Source: Methanomassiliicoccaceae archaeon | Lineage (GTDB): Archaea > Thermoplasmatota > Thermoplasmata > Methanomassiliicoccales > Methanomethylophilaceae | Length of the DNA: 11,420 nt | Assembly: GCA_031260545.1 (NCBI GenBank) | Contig: JAIRJQ010000133.1 | Span: forward strand, 1-11,420 | Direction of reading: 5' to 3' | Shown here: piece by piece, positions 5,414-11,420 of the stretch | How positions within the stretch are numbered: the first letter of the stretch is position 1 | Layout: the number at the start of each line of letters is the position of its first letter | Position numbers and translations under genes: made by a program | The notes under the pieces: generated by a model | The model's input: the letters and a program-made list of their open reading frames with translations, nothing else | Databases searched by the model: none | What the model was told of the DNA's origin: nothing

Positions 5414-6208
5414 TCAGAACACATCCATCCTTCCTTTTTTGCGTGAAAGTTTTTCGAAGAAGAGGAACATAAGGTACGCAAGTATGATGAATAAAATTCC
5501 GAGGAATATCATTATAATTATCGGTTCCGCAAGGTCTGTGACCGAACTTCCGCTGATCGCGCCTCTCGTTGCTTCCACCGCATATGTCAGCGGGTGACAG
5601 TACGCGATCTTCTGCACCCATGCCGGAAGATCGGATACGGGAAAATTCACACCGCACAGCACAAGTCCTATGTACGTTGCGATATTGGCGATTATTGCTG
5701 ATGTTCTCATGTATATGCCTATACTGCCGATCATCATGCTTATCCCTCCGACAGAGAATGCTGTCAACAGAATAATTATGACAACGGAAAGCAAATTGAT
5801 CGATGCCATGCTCACTCCGAACACGAACGCCGCGAATGTCAACGAGAACGCGATCGACAGGAAACCCGCGGCAATGCTGAATAATGACATACCAAAGAAT
5901 ATTGAGAACAATCCGGACGGAGATATGACAAGAGGGGTCATTGTGCCGATATGTTTCTGCACCCCCGGAATGCCGGAGACGGCGTATATCGTCGTCATAC
6001 CGATCGATTGCACCGCATTCCCTATTATCACGAATTCCTGATCGGCGCCCGCGGCGTATGCGATCATCGAGAAAAAGAACATTGCAAAAATTGTCGGTAC
6101 GATCAGCTGAAGGAACCATAACGACGGCCGGATCGTTGTGAACGTATCGCGTATCGAAAGTATACATGACGCTTTTATGACACCGGCCCTTTCAGAAAAG
6201 AATGTCAT
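5414..6208 (-). CDS. ABC-2 type transporter permease (second permease)
   Basis: An integral membrane subunit of a type-2 ABC exporter, 264 residues, with about six hydrophobic segments (roughly res 31-51, 60-80, 98-130, 135-165, 172-190 and 228-251). The ABC-2 signature-like stretch GVNFPVSDLPAWVQKIAYCHPLTYAVEATR (186-215) precedes the last membrane segment, as in DrrB/NodJ-type permeases. Its ATG overlaps the stop of the preceding permease as TGATG, so translation is probably coupled. With the other permease it should form a heterodimeric channel powered by the ATPase at the head of the operon. The substrate is not apparent; daunorubicin-type drug, lipid or polysaccharide export are all possible in this family. 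The tail is basic (EKLSRKKGR), consistent with a cytoplasmic C-terminus. Confidence 0.88.
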   Translation of the reverse strand: MTFFSERAGVIKASCILSIRDTFTTIRPSLWFLQLIVPTIFAMFFFSMIAYAAGADQEFVIIGNAVQSIGMTTIYAVSGIPGVQKHIGTMTPLVISPSGLFSIFFGMSLFSIAAGFLSIAFSLTFAAFVFGVSMASINLLSVVIIILLTAFSVGGISMMIGSIGIYMRTSAIIANIATYIGLVLCGVNFPVSDLPAWVQKIAYCHPLTYAVEATRGAISGSSVTDLAEPIIIMIFLGILFIILAYLMFLFFEKLSRKKGRMDVF

Positions 6209-6999
6209 CAGTACCTCACCAGCGTCCCGCTTTCGCGTATGTTCCGTTCGATCACCCTGAATAAGATGTAAGCGGCGGCTATGTACACCAGCATCAGGAA
6301 CAGCATCATCGCCAAGCTGAACGCGATCCCGAATTCGGTCATGCTCTCGTGACCGTGCACCGCCGTTGTCTTCAAAGCGTCAACGCCCCAGGACGGCGCC
6401 AGGACGTATGATATCGGTGCGAGGCCTCCGAGAACGGAGACGGGGAACAATGCGCCGCTGAACACATATATCGGAAATTCCAGGATCGTCATGACAACGA
6501 ATGATGCCCTCGTCAGAACGAACAGCGCCGACAGCATCAGGCCGATCGAAGCAAGCGAGAACAATGTCATGATAAGCATCGGAAAGAAGAACAGCGGTTC
6601 TGCAACGCTGACGCCGACCCCGAATATCAGTTCCGCTGAGACGAACACAAGGACCGCGTTCAAGAGGCCGATAAGGGTGTTCCATATCGAGCGTCCTGTT
6701 ATGACGTCGATCAGGTGCGTGGGCGTGAGCATTATTGGTTCTATGGTCCCGTTGTACCTGTCGTACGTTATTGTAAATCCGGATGCAAAGAGCATGTTCC
6801 CCCACATACCGAGAACTCCGCCTCCGAGGACCGCCGTCAGAACGACGGGAGAATCAATATCACCGACGCCGCTGTACATGTATAAAGCGACCACCGTGAA
6901 CAGGAACGGAGCTATTATGGAAGGTATTATCCATTGCGGGTCCGCAAGAAACTGAATGCCCTGCTGTTTGAATGATGACGATACGGCCTTAAGATTCAT
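6208..6999 (-). CDS. ABC-2 type transporter permease (first permease)
   Basis: A 263-residue membrane protein with about six hydrophobic segments (roughly res 24-42, 52-76, 105-130, 137-163, 168-195 and 224-248). ITYDRYNGTIEPIMLTPTHLIDVITGR (77-103) is the characteristic cytoplasmic loop of ABC-2 exporters, where D-R-x-x-G-T-x-E precedes a T-P. The C-terminal part has FPVSVLGGLAPISYVLAPSWGVDALKTT (185-212), matching the ABC-2 pattern. Its ATG lies within the end of the ATPase gene (11-base overlap), and its stop overlaps the next permease gene. The two permeases are similar in length and layout but clearly diverged, implying a heterodimer. The substrate is unknown. Confidence 0.88.
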   Translation of the reverse strand: MNLKAVSSSFKQQGIQFLADPQWIIPSIIAPFLFTVVALYMYSGVGDIDSPVVLTAVLGGGVLGMWGNMLFASGFTITYDRYNGTIEPIMLTPTHLIDVITGRSIWNTLIGLLNAVLVFVSAELIFGVGVSVAEPLFFFPMLIMTLFSLASIGLMLSALFVLTRASFVVMTILEFPIYVFSGALFPVSVLGGLAPISYVLAPSWGVDALKTTAVHGHESMTEFGIAFSLAMMLFLMLVYIAAAYILFRVIERNIRESGTLVRY

Positions 7000-7966
7000 C
7001 CTCGCTCACCAGTGACAGGTAAATATCCTCTAACGTCGGTTCATCGTATCCTATCTTCCGTATCCCGTATTCAGAGAAGATCGTGTTAAGACGGGGAAGG
7101 ATGTCAGCCTTATCTTTCAGCTGTATGCGGGTGCAGTAACGTCCGCCCGAACGTTCGGTGTTCGAATACGATACATCGCCGGAGATCTTTACCACTGCAT
7201 GATGCGGATCATCGTTCGTTATTATCTCAATGATGTTCGTATCCCTTACGGTCTCTTTTAACTCGGCGACCGTCCCGTATCCGGCGGAACGTCCCTTGGA
7301 GATTATCATTATGCGTCCGCATAATTCTTCAGCTTCATGCATATAATGCGTCGTAAGCAATATGGTGGTCCCGGAATCCGCCAACCGTCTTATCAGTATT
7401 CTTACGTCCCTTGCTATCTCCGGGTCGAGACCGATCGTCGGTTCATCCAGATAGAGTATCTCGGGATCATTCACCAATGCGCGGGCAATATGCATCCTCT
7501 GCTTCATGCCTCTCGAATAATCCTCGACCCGTACATCGGCGGCGTCCGAAAGCTCTACGGTCCTGAGAAGATCGTCTATCAGGCCGTCCTGTTTCTTTTT
7601 ATCTATGTTGTAAAGGTTGGAAAAGAATTTCAGATTCTGTCTTCCGGTAAGCCTGTAATATAATCCGCGTTCTCCGCCGGAGACGAGATTTATCCTTTTT
7701 CTTATCTCCTTCTCGTTCCCGCTCACGGTGACGTCCATCCCCAAAATCTTCACGGTCCCGGAATCAGGTATCAGAAGGGTGGAGAGCATCTTTATTGTTG
7801 TTGTCTTTCCAGCGCCGTTCGGTCCGAGAAGCCCGAAGATCTCCCCCTTTTTCACAGAGAATGAAATATCGTCGACCGCCTTCTTATCGGGAAGGCCGGA
7901 CCTCCTTCTGGCCTTGAATGTTTTTGAGAGATGTTCAACAATTATAGGGCATTCCGGCACGGCCAT
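6989..7966 (-). CDS. ABC-2 exporter ATP-binding protein (DrrA/CcmA type)
   Basis: The ATPase of the exporter. From the start at 7966 it has 325 residues: Walker A GPNGAGKTT (res 48-56), the Q-loop region with VSGGERGLYYRLTGRQNL, the signature YSRGMKQRMHIARAL (a common variant in DrrA-like proteins), Walker B ILYLDEPTIGLD and the H-loop LLTTHYMHEAEEL. A C-terminal domain of about 90 residues ends with EPTLEDIYLSL, typical of drug-export ATPases. The frame is open to an ATG at 8038, but that start would cross the predicted promoter. The ATG at 7966 lies 25-26 bp from a TATA box, and the domain begins a few residues after it. It heads the operon and is divergent from cfbB. Confidence 0.92.
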   Translation of the reverse strand: MAVPECPIIVEHLSKTFKARRRSGLPDKKAVDDISFSVKKGEIFGLLGPNGAGKTTTIKMLSTLLIPDSGTVKILGMDVTVSGNEKEIRKRINLVSGGERGLYYRLTGRQNLKFFSNLYNIDKKKQDGLIDDLLRTVELSDAADVRVEDYSRGMKQRMHIARALVNDPEILYLDEPTIGLDPEIARDVRILIRRLADSGTTILLTTHYMHEAEELCGRIMIISKGRSAGYGTVAELKETVRDTNIIEIITNDDPHHAVVKISGDVSYSNTERSGGRYCTRIQLKDKADILPRLNTIFSEYGIRKIGYDEPTLEDIYLSLVSEDES

Positions 7967-7987
7967 CGGGTCACTATCGCAATGCGG

Positions 7988-7995
7988 AATAAAAA
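7988..7995 (-). promoter_or_regulatory. TATA box of the ABC exporter operon (leaderless promoter)
   Basis: TTTTTATT on the minus strand is centred 25-26 bp from the ATG at 7966, the same geometry as at dphB and trm5. It fixes the preferred start of the ATPase. The TTGGAT operator (8022-8038) lies about 30 bp further upstream. Confidence 0.55.
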
Positions 7996-8021
7996 GCAAT
8001 CCCATGATAAATGCGTCATGG

Positions 8022-8038
8022 TTGGATGAATAATCCAA
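8022..8038. promoter_or_regulatory. Operator copy 1: TTGGAT-N5-ATCCAA upstream of cfbB
   Basis: TTGGAT (8022-8027) and ATCCAA (8033-8038) are perfect inverse complements with a five-base spacer. The site ends three bases before the cfbB TATA box, where it would cover the BRE. The same architecture recurs twice before the met8-hemA operon, so a shared regulator is likely. Confidence 0.75.
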
Positions 8039-8040
8039 AT

Positions 8041-8048
8041 AATTATAA
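8041..8048 (+). promoter_or_regulatory. TATA box of cfbB
   Basis: AATTATAA is the best TATA candidate before cfbB. The predicted transcription start is near 8071, exactly at an ATG that opens a six-codon frame ending on the cfbB start codon. GAGGG at 8074-8078 is a possible weak Shine-Dalgarno for cfbB. Confidence 0.55.
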
Positions 8049-8070
8049 ATGATGTCGATTTACCATGCAT

Positions 8071-8091
8071 ATGAGGGAAAATATCGCATGA
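8071..8091 (+). other. Six-codon upstream ORF overlapping the cfbB start
   Basis: ATG at 8071 reads MRENIA and stops at TGA 8089-8091, which overlaps the cfbB ATG as ATGA. The ATG falls at the predicted 5' end of the transcript (26-27 bp from TATA). A leaderless ribosome could therefore read this peptide and reinitiate on cfbB. The frame is short enough to be chance. Confidence 0.25.
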
Positions 8092-9455
8092 AGATCCCGA
8101 GAATAATGATCGCGGCCGTATCAAGCGGATCCGGGAAGACCCTGATAACCTGCGGGATCCTTCAAGCGTTGGTAAATCGAAAACTCAACGTAACGTCATT
8201 CAAATGCGGACCCGATTACATAGATCCGATGTTCCACGAGAAAGCAATAGGAACAAGGACGAGAAACCTCGACATGTTCTTCACCGACGCAGAAACAACA
8301 AGATATCTGTTCTCCCGTATGGCAAAGGATTCTGATATTTCTGTGATCGAAGGTGTGATGGGATTTTATGACGGCATGGGAGGAAGATCGACCGACGCAA
8401 GTTCTTATGACCTGTCATCAAAATTGGATGTTCCTGTTGTTTTGGTAATCGATTGCAAGGGCGCATCCGTATCCGTCGCTGCAATGATAAAAGGTTTTGC
8501 AGAGTTCAGGAAGAACAATATCAGAGCGGTGATACTGAACAATATGCACGAAAAGATCTATCATCCGATAAAGGAGATGATCGAATCCGAACTTAAATTG
8601 AAAGTTATCGGGTACGTGCCGAACGTGAAGGAACTCGTAATAGAAAGCAGGCATCTGGGTCTTCTGCTTCCGGATGAGGTTGAAGGGTTAAAGGATAAGC
8701 TGAACGGACTTGCGCTTCTGTTGGAGAGAACAGTAAATATCGATTCCTTGGTACAGATCGCGAACTCCGCCCCGGGCCTGGTCTGCAATGACCTGAATAT
8801 CAGATACGACGCCGTAAGAACAAAGATAGGGGTGGCCAGCGACGAATGCTTCTGTTTCATCTACAAGGATAACATCGAGCTTCTGGAACGGCAGGGTGCG
8901 GAGATAGTTTATTTTTCACCATTGAACGATGAACGCATTCCCGAAGACGTTTCCGGGATGATCATCCCCGGAGGATATCCCGAGCTGTTCGCTGACAAGT
9001 TAAGCGGCAATGTCTCAATGCTCGCTGATATTAAAGAGCGCATCAAAAAAGGGATGCCGTGCATGGCCGAGGGCGGCGGATTCCTGTATCTTCATAACAG
9101 ACTCGAGGACAATTCCGGCGTGTTCCGTAATATGGCCGGAGCGATCGGCGGGGATGCCTTCAGGACGGGAAAGTTATCAAAGTTCGGATACGTTACAATA
9201 ACAACGGAAAAGGACGGCATTCTGAACAAAAATTCAAAGATAAGAGGGCATGAGTTCCATTATTGGGACAGCACCGCATGCGGTGATGATTGTGAGGCCG
9301 TGAAGACCTTAGGTGCAAGACACAAATGCATGCACATGAATGATAACATTGCCGCAGGTTTCCCGCACCTCTATTATTATTCCGATCCGGGCGTTGTTCA
9401 TAACTTCCTGATAAAGTGCGCAGAATATCACGAAAAGGGACGCGGCAGCCGGTGA
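8088..9455 (+). CDS. cfbB: Ni-sirohydrochlorin / cobyrinate a,c-diamide synthase (CfbB/CbiA family)
   Basis: An ATP-dependent amidase that converts the a and c acetate side chains of the macrocycle to amides, in coenzyme F430 (CfbB) or cobamide (CbiA) synthesis. The sequence alone does not separate the two; methanogen context and tetrapyrrole neighbours favour CfbB. The 455-residue protein has a P-loop SSGSGKT (res 12-18), FKCGPDYIDPMFH, and IEGVMGFYDGMGGRSTDASSYDL. The C-terminal class I amidotransferase domain has IIPGGYPELFADKLSGN and GHEFHYW (387-393). Oddly, the nucleophile elbow reads AEGGGFLYL with Gly329 where the family has Cys. The frame opens at 8049, but that ATG lies at the edge of the TATA box and family members begin at KIPRIMIAAVSSG, so 8088 is chosen. 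Confidence 0.88.
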   Translation: MKIPRIMIAAVSSGSGKTLITCGILQALVNRKLNVTSFKCGPDYIDPMFHEKAIGTRTRNLDMFFTDAETTRYLFSRMAKDSDISVIEGVMGFYDGMGGRSTDASSYDLSSKLDVPVVLVIDCKGASVSVAAMIKGFAEFRKNNIRAVILNNMHEKIYHPIKEMIESELKLKVIGYVPNVKELVIESRHLGLLLPDEVEGLKDKLNGLALLLERTVNIDSLVQIANSAPGLVCNDLNIRYDAVRTKIGVASDECFCFIYKDNIELLERQGAEIVYFSPLNDERIPEDVSGMIIPGGYPELFADKLSGNVSMLADIKERIKKGMPCMAEGGGFLYLHNRLEDNSGVFRNMAGAIGGDAFRTGKLSKFGYVTITTEKDGILNKNSKIRGHEFHYWDSTACGDDCEAVKTLGARHKCMHMNDNIAAGFPHLYYYSDPGVVHNFLIKCAEYHEKGRGSR

Positions 9456-9506
9456 TCCTGCCGGAAGGCGGTAATTCAGCGGCAATACTTTACCATGGCC
9501 GTTTAT

Positions 9507-9525
9507 GTTGGATTATATATCCAAC
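9507..9525. promoter_or_regulatory. Operator copy 2: GTTGGAT-N5-ATCCAAC before met8
   Basis: GTTGGAT (9507-9513) and ATCCAAC (9519-9525) form a perfect seven-base-arm palindrome with a five-base spacer. It lies just upstream of a very AT-rich promoter tract, the same position relative to TATA as the cfbB site. Confidence 0.75.
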
Positions 9526-9549
9526 TTATTATATAATATAATTAATATC
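9526..9549 (+). promoter_or_regulatory. Promoter tract of the met8-hemA operon
   Basis: A 24-bp tract that is almost only A and T (TTATTATATAATATAATTAA from 9526) lies between the two operator copies and contains several possible TATA boxes. Predicted transcription starts fall at about 9560-9570, shortly before the ATG at 9574. Confidence 0.55.
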
Positions 9550-9564
9550 TGGATTATACATCCA
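9550..9564. promoter_or_regulatory. Operator copy 3: TGGAT-N5-ATCCA before met8
   Basis: TGGAT (9550-9554) and ATCCA (9560-9564) repeat the same palindrome with five-base arms; one outer pair is mismatched. The right half continues as ATCCAAC, like copy 2. Its centre is 41 bp, about four helical turns, from copy 2, and it would cover the predicted transcription start. Confidence 0.7.
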
Positions 9565-9612
9565 ACTGATAATATGCAAAATGTAACAGAAGGCAAAGGA
9601 TATGAGCATAAA

Positions 9613-10227
9613 ATGATACCATTGCTCATATCGCCGGAGAGGCTCAAGGTGCTTGTGATAGGCGGCGGCAAAGTAGCTCTGCGTAAATGCATGCACTTCG
9701 CCGGAGCGGATATCACCGCGATCTCAGAGACCTTCCTCCCGGAGATGGATGAACTTCTGAGAACAAAGATCAGTAGAAAGATAACGCACCGGGAGGTGCA
9801 CGGAATGCTGAAGGATTTCGATGTCGTCGTGGCTGCAACGGATGACGCCTCTCTCAACGCAGAGATAAGGGACGAGGCGCTGCGTCACGGCATTTACGTC
9901 AATTCTGCGCACGGCGGCGGTAATGTCGTGATACCGTCCGTGCTGAAAAGGGAAGGGTACGTCGTTTCGGTATCGACCGAAGGAAGACTTCCTGCATTCC
10001 CTCCGTTCGTGGTGAACGAATTAGAAACTTTTTTGGACGAGGGGTTTGATAATATGTTCGTCGTTTTATCAGAATCACGCAGCATCTGCGCCGGAAAAGG
10101 AACACAACCGGAACGTTCGGACTTTTTGAAAAGAGTAGCGAACGACCCGGACGTCAGAAGGTTAGCAAAGTCAGGAAATGTGATCGACGCTATAGAAAAG
10201 GCAAAGCAGCTGGGGGTGCCGTCATGA
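9613..10227 (+). CDS. Precorrin-2 dehydrogenase / siroheme synthase-like (Met8/CysG N-terminal type)
   Basis: Predicted to oxidise precorrin-2 to sirohydrochlorin with NAD, the branch-point precursor of siroheme and F430. The protein is 204 residues from ATG 9613. It has MIPLLISPERLKVLVIGGGKVALRK (res 1-25, Rossmann NAD loop GGGKVA), VVAATDDASLNAEIRDEA (72-89), IPSVLKREGYVVSVSTEGRLPAFP and a C-terminal helical part with DFLKRV. The family's conserved Asp (CysG D104, Met8p D141) appears replaced: the stretch reads VNSAHGGGNVVIPS with His100 at that place. An in-frame ATG at 9574 would add 13 residues and fits the promoter better; 9613 fits the family N-terminus better. Its TGA overlaps the hemA ATG as ATGA. 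Confidence 0.82.
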   Translation: MIPLLISPERLKVLVIGGGKVALRKCMHFAGADITAISETFLPEMDELLRTKISRKITHREVHGMLKDFDVVVAATDDASLNAEIRDEALRHGIYVNSAHGGGNVVIPSVLKREGYVVSVSTEGRLPAFPPFVVNELETFLDEGFDNMFVVLSESRSICAGKGTQPERSDFLKRVANDPDVRRLAKSGNVIDAIEKAKQLGVPS

Positions 10228-11420
10228 TAATAAGTCTTCATGTTACGCATTCCGATGCCGGCGTGGAAGCAATGAGCGAGGTCCGGAAGTTCATGGAGTT
10301 CAATCTGTATAAATATCTTGAAAATACGCTGACCCATAATGAGCATGTAATACTGAGCACATGCAACCGTTTCGAGATATACATCGGAACGGATGATGCG
10401 GAACCTGTGAAAAAGGAATTTGAGGCGTTCATAAAGAACATGGTGCCCCGTTCCAAAGAACAGGCCGTGCCGTTCATACTCCAGGGCAAAGAAACAGTGA
10501 AGCATCTTTTCAGAGTGACATGCGGCCTCGATTCACTGATGATAGGCGAGACACAGATACAAGGTCAGGTGAGAGAGACGTACGTCCATGCGAAAGAAGC
10601 CGGTCATGTGTCAAAATATTTGTCGAAACTCTTTGAAAGAGCCCTCGCAGTGGGAAAGAGAGCAAGGAACGAAACGAAAGTGAATGCCGGTCAAGTATCG
10701 GTCGGATCGGCAGCGGTCGAATTGGCGGAAAGAAGGCTGGGAGGTCTGAAGGACAGGACGGTCACGATCGTGGGCGCAGGAAGCGTCGCCGCCGATATAA
10801 CAAAGAATCTTATAGACAAGGCTCCCAACGCCGTGTTCGTGTCAAACCGTACCATAGACAGAGCATCCGAGTTAGCGTTACAAGTGAACGGCACAGCGCT
10901 GAGCATGGAATATCTCGTGTCTGCGATCGCAAAAAGCGATGTTGTATTCGTCGCAACCTCCGCATCGCACACGATCATCAAGAATGATACGATAATATCC
11001 GCAGGCAAGAGGGAAAGGCCGCTGATCATCATTGACGTATCGGTACCGAAGAATGTTGATGACTCTGTCGGCGAAATAGAGAACGTCTCGCTTGAGAACA
11101 TGGATGATTTCAGCGAGGTCGCCGCGGACAACATGAGAAAACGGGCACTGGAGATACTCGAGGCGGAGCGCATAGTGAATGATGAGCTCACAAAAGTTGA
11201 TGCGGAACAGATGGGGGCGAAGGCGGACAAGATAATAGGAGGGATCGGCCGCAAAGCAGTGTCAATAAGGGAAGAGGAAGTTCTGCGGGCCAAGGAAAGG
11301 GCGGCCTCAGCCGACGTTAACGAAGTGCTGGAGGACATGTCCCGCGTAATATTATCAAGGATGCTTGCAGACACATATGAAACGCTCAGAAAGGCCTCTC
11401 TGAACGGAGAGACCCATGTG
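10224..11420 (+). CDS. hemA: Glutamyl-tRNA reductase, 3' end outside the window (partial)
   Basis: NADPH-dependent reduction of glutamyl-tRNA to glutamate-1-semialdehyde, the first committed step of C5-pathway tetrapyrrole synthesis. The visible 399 codons are open to the window edge; the family is about 400-430 residues, so little is missing. LSTCNRFEIY (res 44-53) holds the catalytic Cys47. GLDSLMIGETQIQGQVRETY (101-120) is the most conserved family block. VTIVGAGSVA (180-189) starts the NADPH domain, followed by FVSNRT. A long helix leads to the C-terminal dimerisation domain (LEDMSRVILSRMLADTYETL). The ATG at 10224 overlaps the met8 stop as ATGA, so the pair is almost certainly co-transcribed and coupled, under the double TTGGAT operator. 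Confidence 0.95.
   Translation, partial: MIISLHVTHSDAGVEAMSEVRKFMEFNLYKYLENTLTHNEHVILSTCNRFEIYIGTDDAEPVKKEFEAFIKNMVPRSKEQAVPFILQGKETVKHLFRVTCGLDSLMIGETQIQGQVRETYVHAKEAGHVSKYLSKLFERALAVGKRARNETKVNAGQVSVGSAAVELAERRLGGLKDRTVTIVGAGSVAADITKNLIDKAPNAVFVSNRTIDRASELALQVNGTALSMEYLVSAIAKSDVVFVATSASHTIIKNDTIISAGKRERPLIIIDVSVPKNVDDSVGEIENVSLENMDDFSEVAADNMRKRALEILEAERIVNDELTKVDAEQMGAKADKIIGGIGRKAVSIREEEVLRAKERAASADVNEVLEDMSRVILSRMLADTYETLRKASLNGETHV

Noticed and set aside
5379..6167. Second long minus-strand frame overlapping the second permease
   Set aside because: It is an Arg/His/Asp-rich shifted-frame translation; the permease frame has membrane segments and the ABC-2 signature.
7967..8038. Extending the ABC ATPase to the ATG at 8038
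   Set aside because: It would include the predicted promoter (7988-7995) and the operator; the ATPase domain starts shortly after the ATG at 7966.
8049..8087. cfbB start at 8049
   Set aside because: This ATG immediately follows the TATA box, far too close to be in the transcript; the family N-terminus fits 8088.
8424..8429. Another TTGGAT inside cfbB
   Set aside because: The right half is missing (no ATCCAA after five bases), so it is an isolated hexamer in coding sequence.
9505..9612. met8 start at the first in-frame ATG, 9505
   Set aside because: The extension reads through both operators and the AT-rich promoter and gives a peptide unlike the family. The ATG at 9574 remains an alternative to 9613.
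10691..11374. Long open frame on the minus strand opposite hemA
   Set aside because: It is a serine/alanine/threonine-rich mirror of the hemA coding sequence with no motif, while the plus strand has unmistakable HemA blocks.
1..11420. CRISPR arrays, tRNA or rRNA genes, insertion sequences
   Set aside because: I saw no regularly spaced repeats, no tRNA- or rRNA-like sequence and no transposase or terminal inverted repeats.

Overview
The window looks like a chromosomal segment of a methanogenic archaeon, most likely Methanomassiliicoccales or another Thermoplasmatota lineage. The evidence is archaeal housekeeping genes (diphthine synthase, Trm5, an archaeal-type dUTPase), a tetrapyrrole cluster of the kind that feeds siroheme, F430 and cobamides (CfbB/CbiA, Met8-like, HemA), and TATA-box promoters placed about 26 bp upstream of start codons. 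None of the 13 stop codons seen is TAG, which fits a pyrrolysine-using lineage but does not prove it. The taxonomic placement is inference.

Layout. At 1-241 is the 3' end of a DRTGG/phosphotransacetylase-like gene, convergent with dphB (235-1035, minus). Then come an 84-residue protein of unknown function (1158-1412) and a GNAT acetyltransferase of a bacterial-looking family (1475-2002). trm5 follows (2072-3076), and its stop codon abuts the stop codon of a convergent dUTPase (3077-3562, minus). A minus-strand accessory block covers 3600-5310: a 20-codon upstream ORF, dinD, a 32-codon ORF that repeats the beginning of dinD, and a DUF1016/YhcG N-terminal-domain protein without a nuclease domain, ending at a hairpin terminator. 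Next is a three-gene ABC-2 export operon (5414-7966, minus: ATPase, permease, permease). The right end holds divergently transcribed cfbB (8088-9455), then a met8-like gene and hemA, coupled by an ATGA overlap. hemA runs off the window.

The tetrapyrrole genes work as a pathway. HemA reduces glutamyl-tRNA toward 5-aminolevulinate. The Met8-like enzyme would oxidise precorrin-2 to sirohydrochlorin. CfbB/CbiA amidates Ni-sirohydrochlorin (F430 route) or cobyrinate (cobamide route).

The most interesting signal is an apparently shared operator, TTGGAT-N5-ATCCAA. It occurs directly upstream of the cfbB TATA box and twice, 41 bp apart, around the met8-hemA promoter. It suggests a dedicated regulator of tetrapyrrole (F430/siroheme/cobamide) synthesis, not encoded in the window. 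Two enzymes of this cluster also appear to lack a key family residue: CfbB has Gly in place of the amidotransferase cysteine, and the Met8-like protein has His where the family has its functional Asp. In the accessory block, the duplicated dinD start, the chained stop/start overlaps and a perfect 25-bp inverted repeat also deserve attention.
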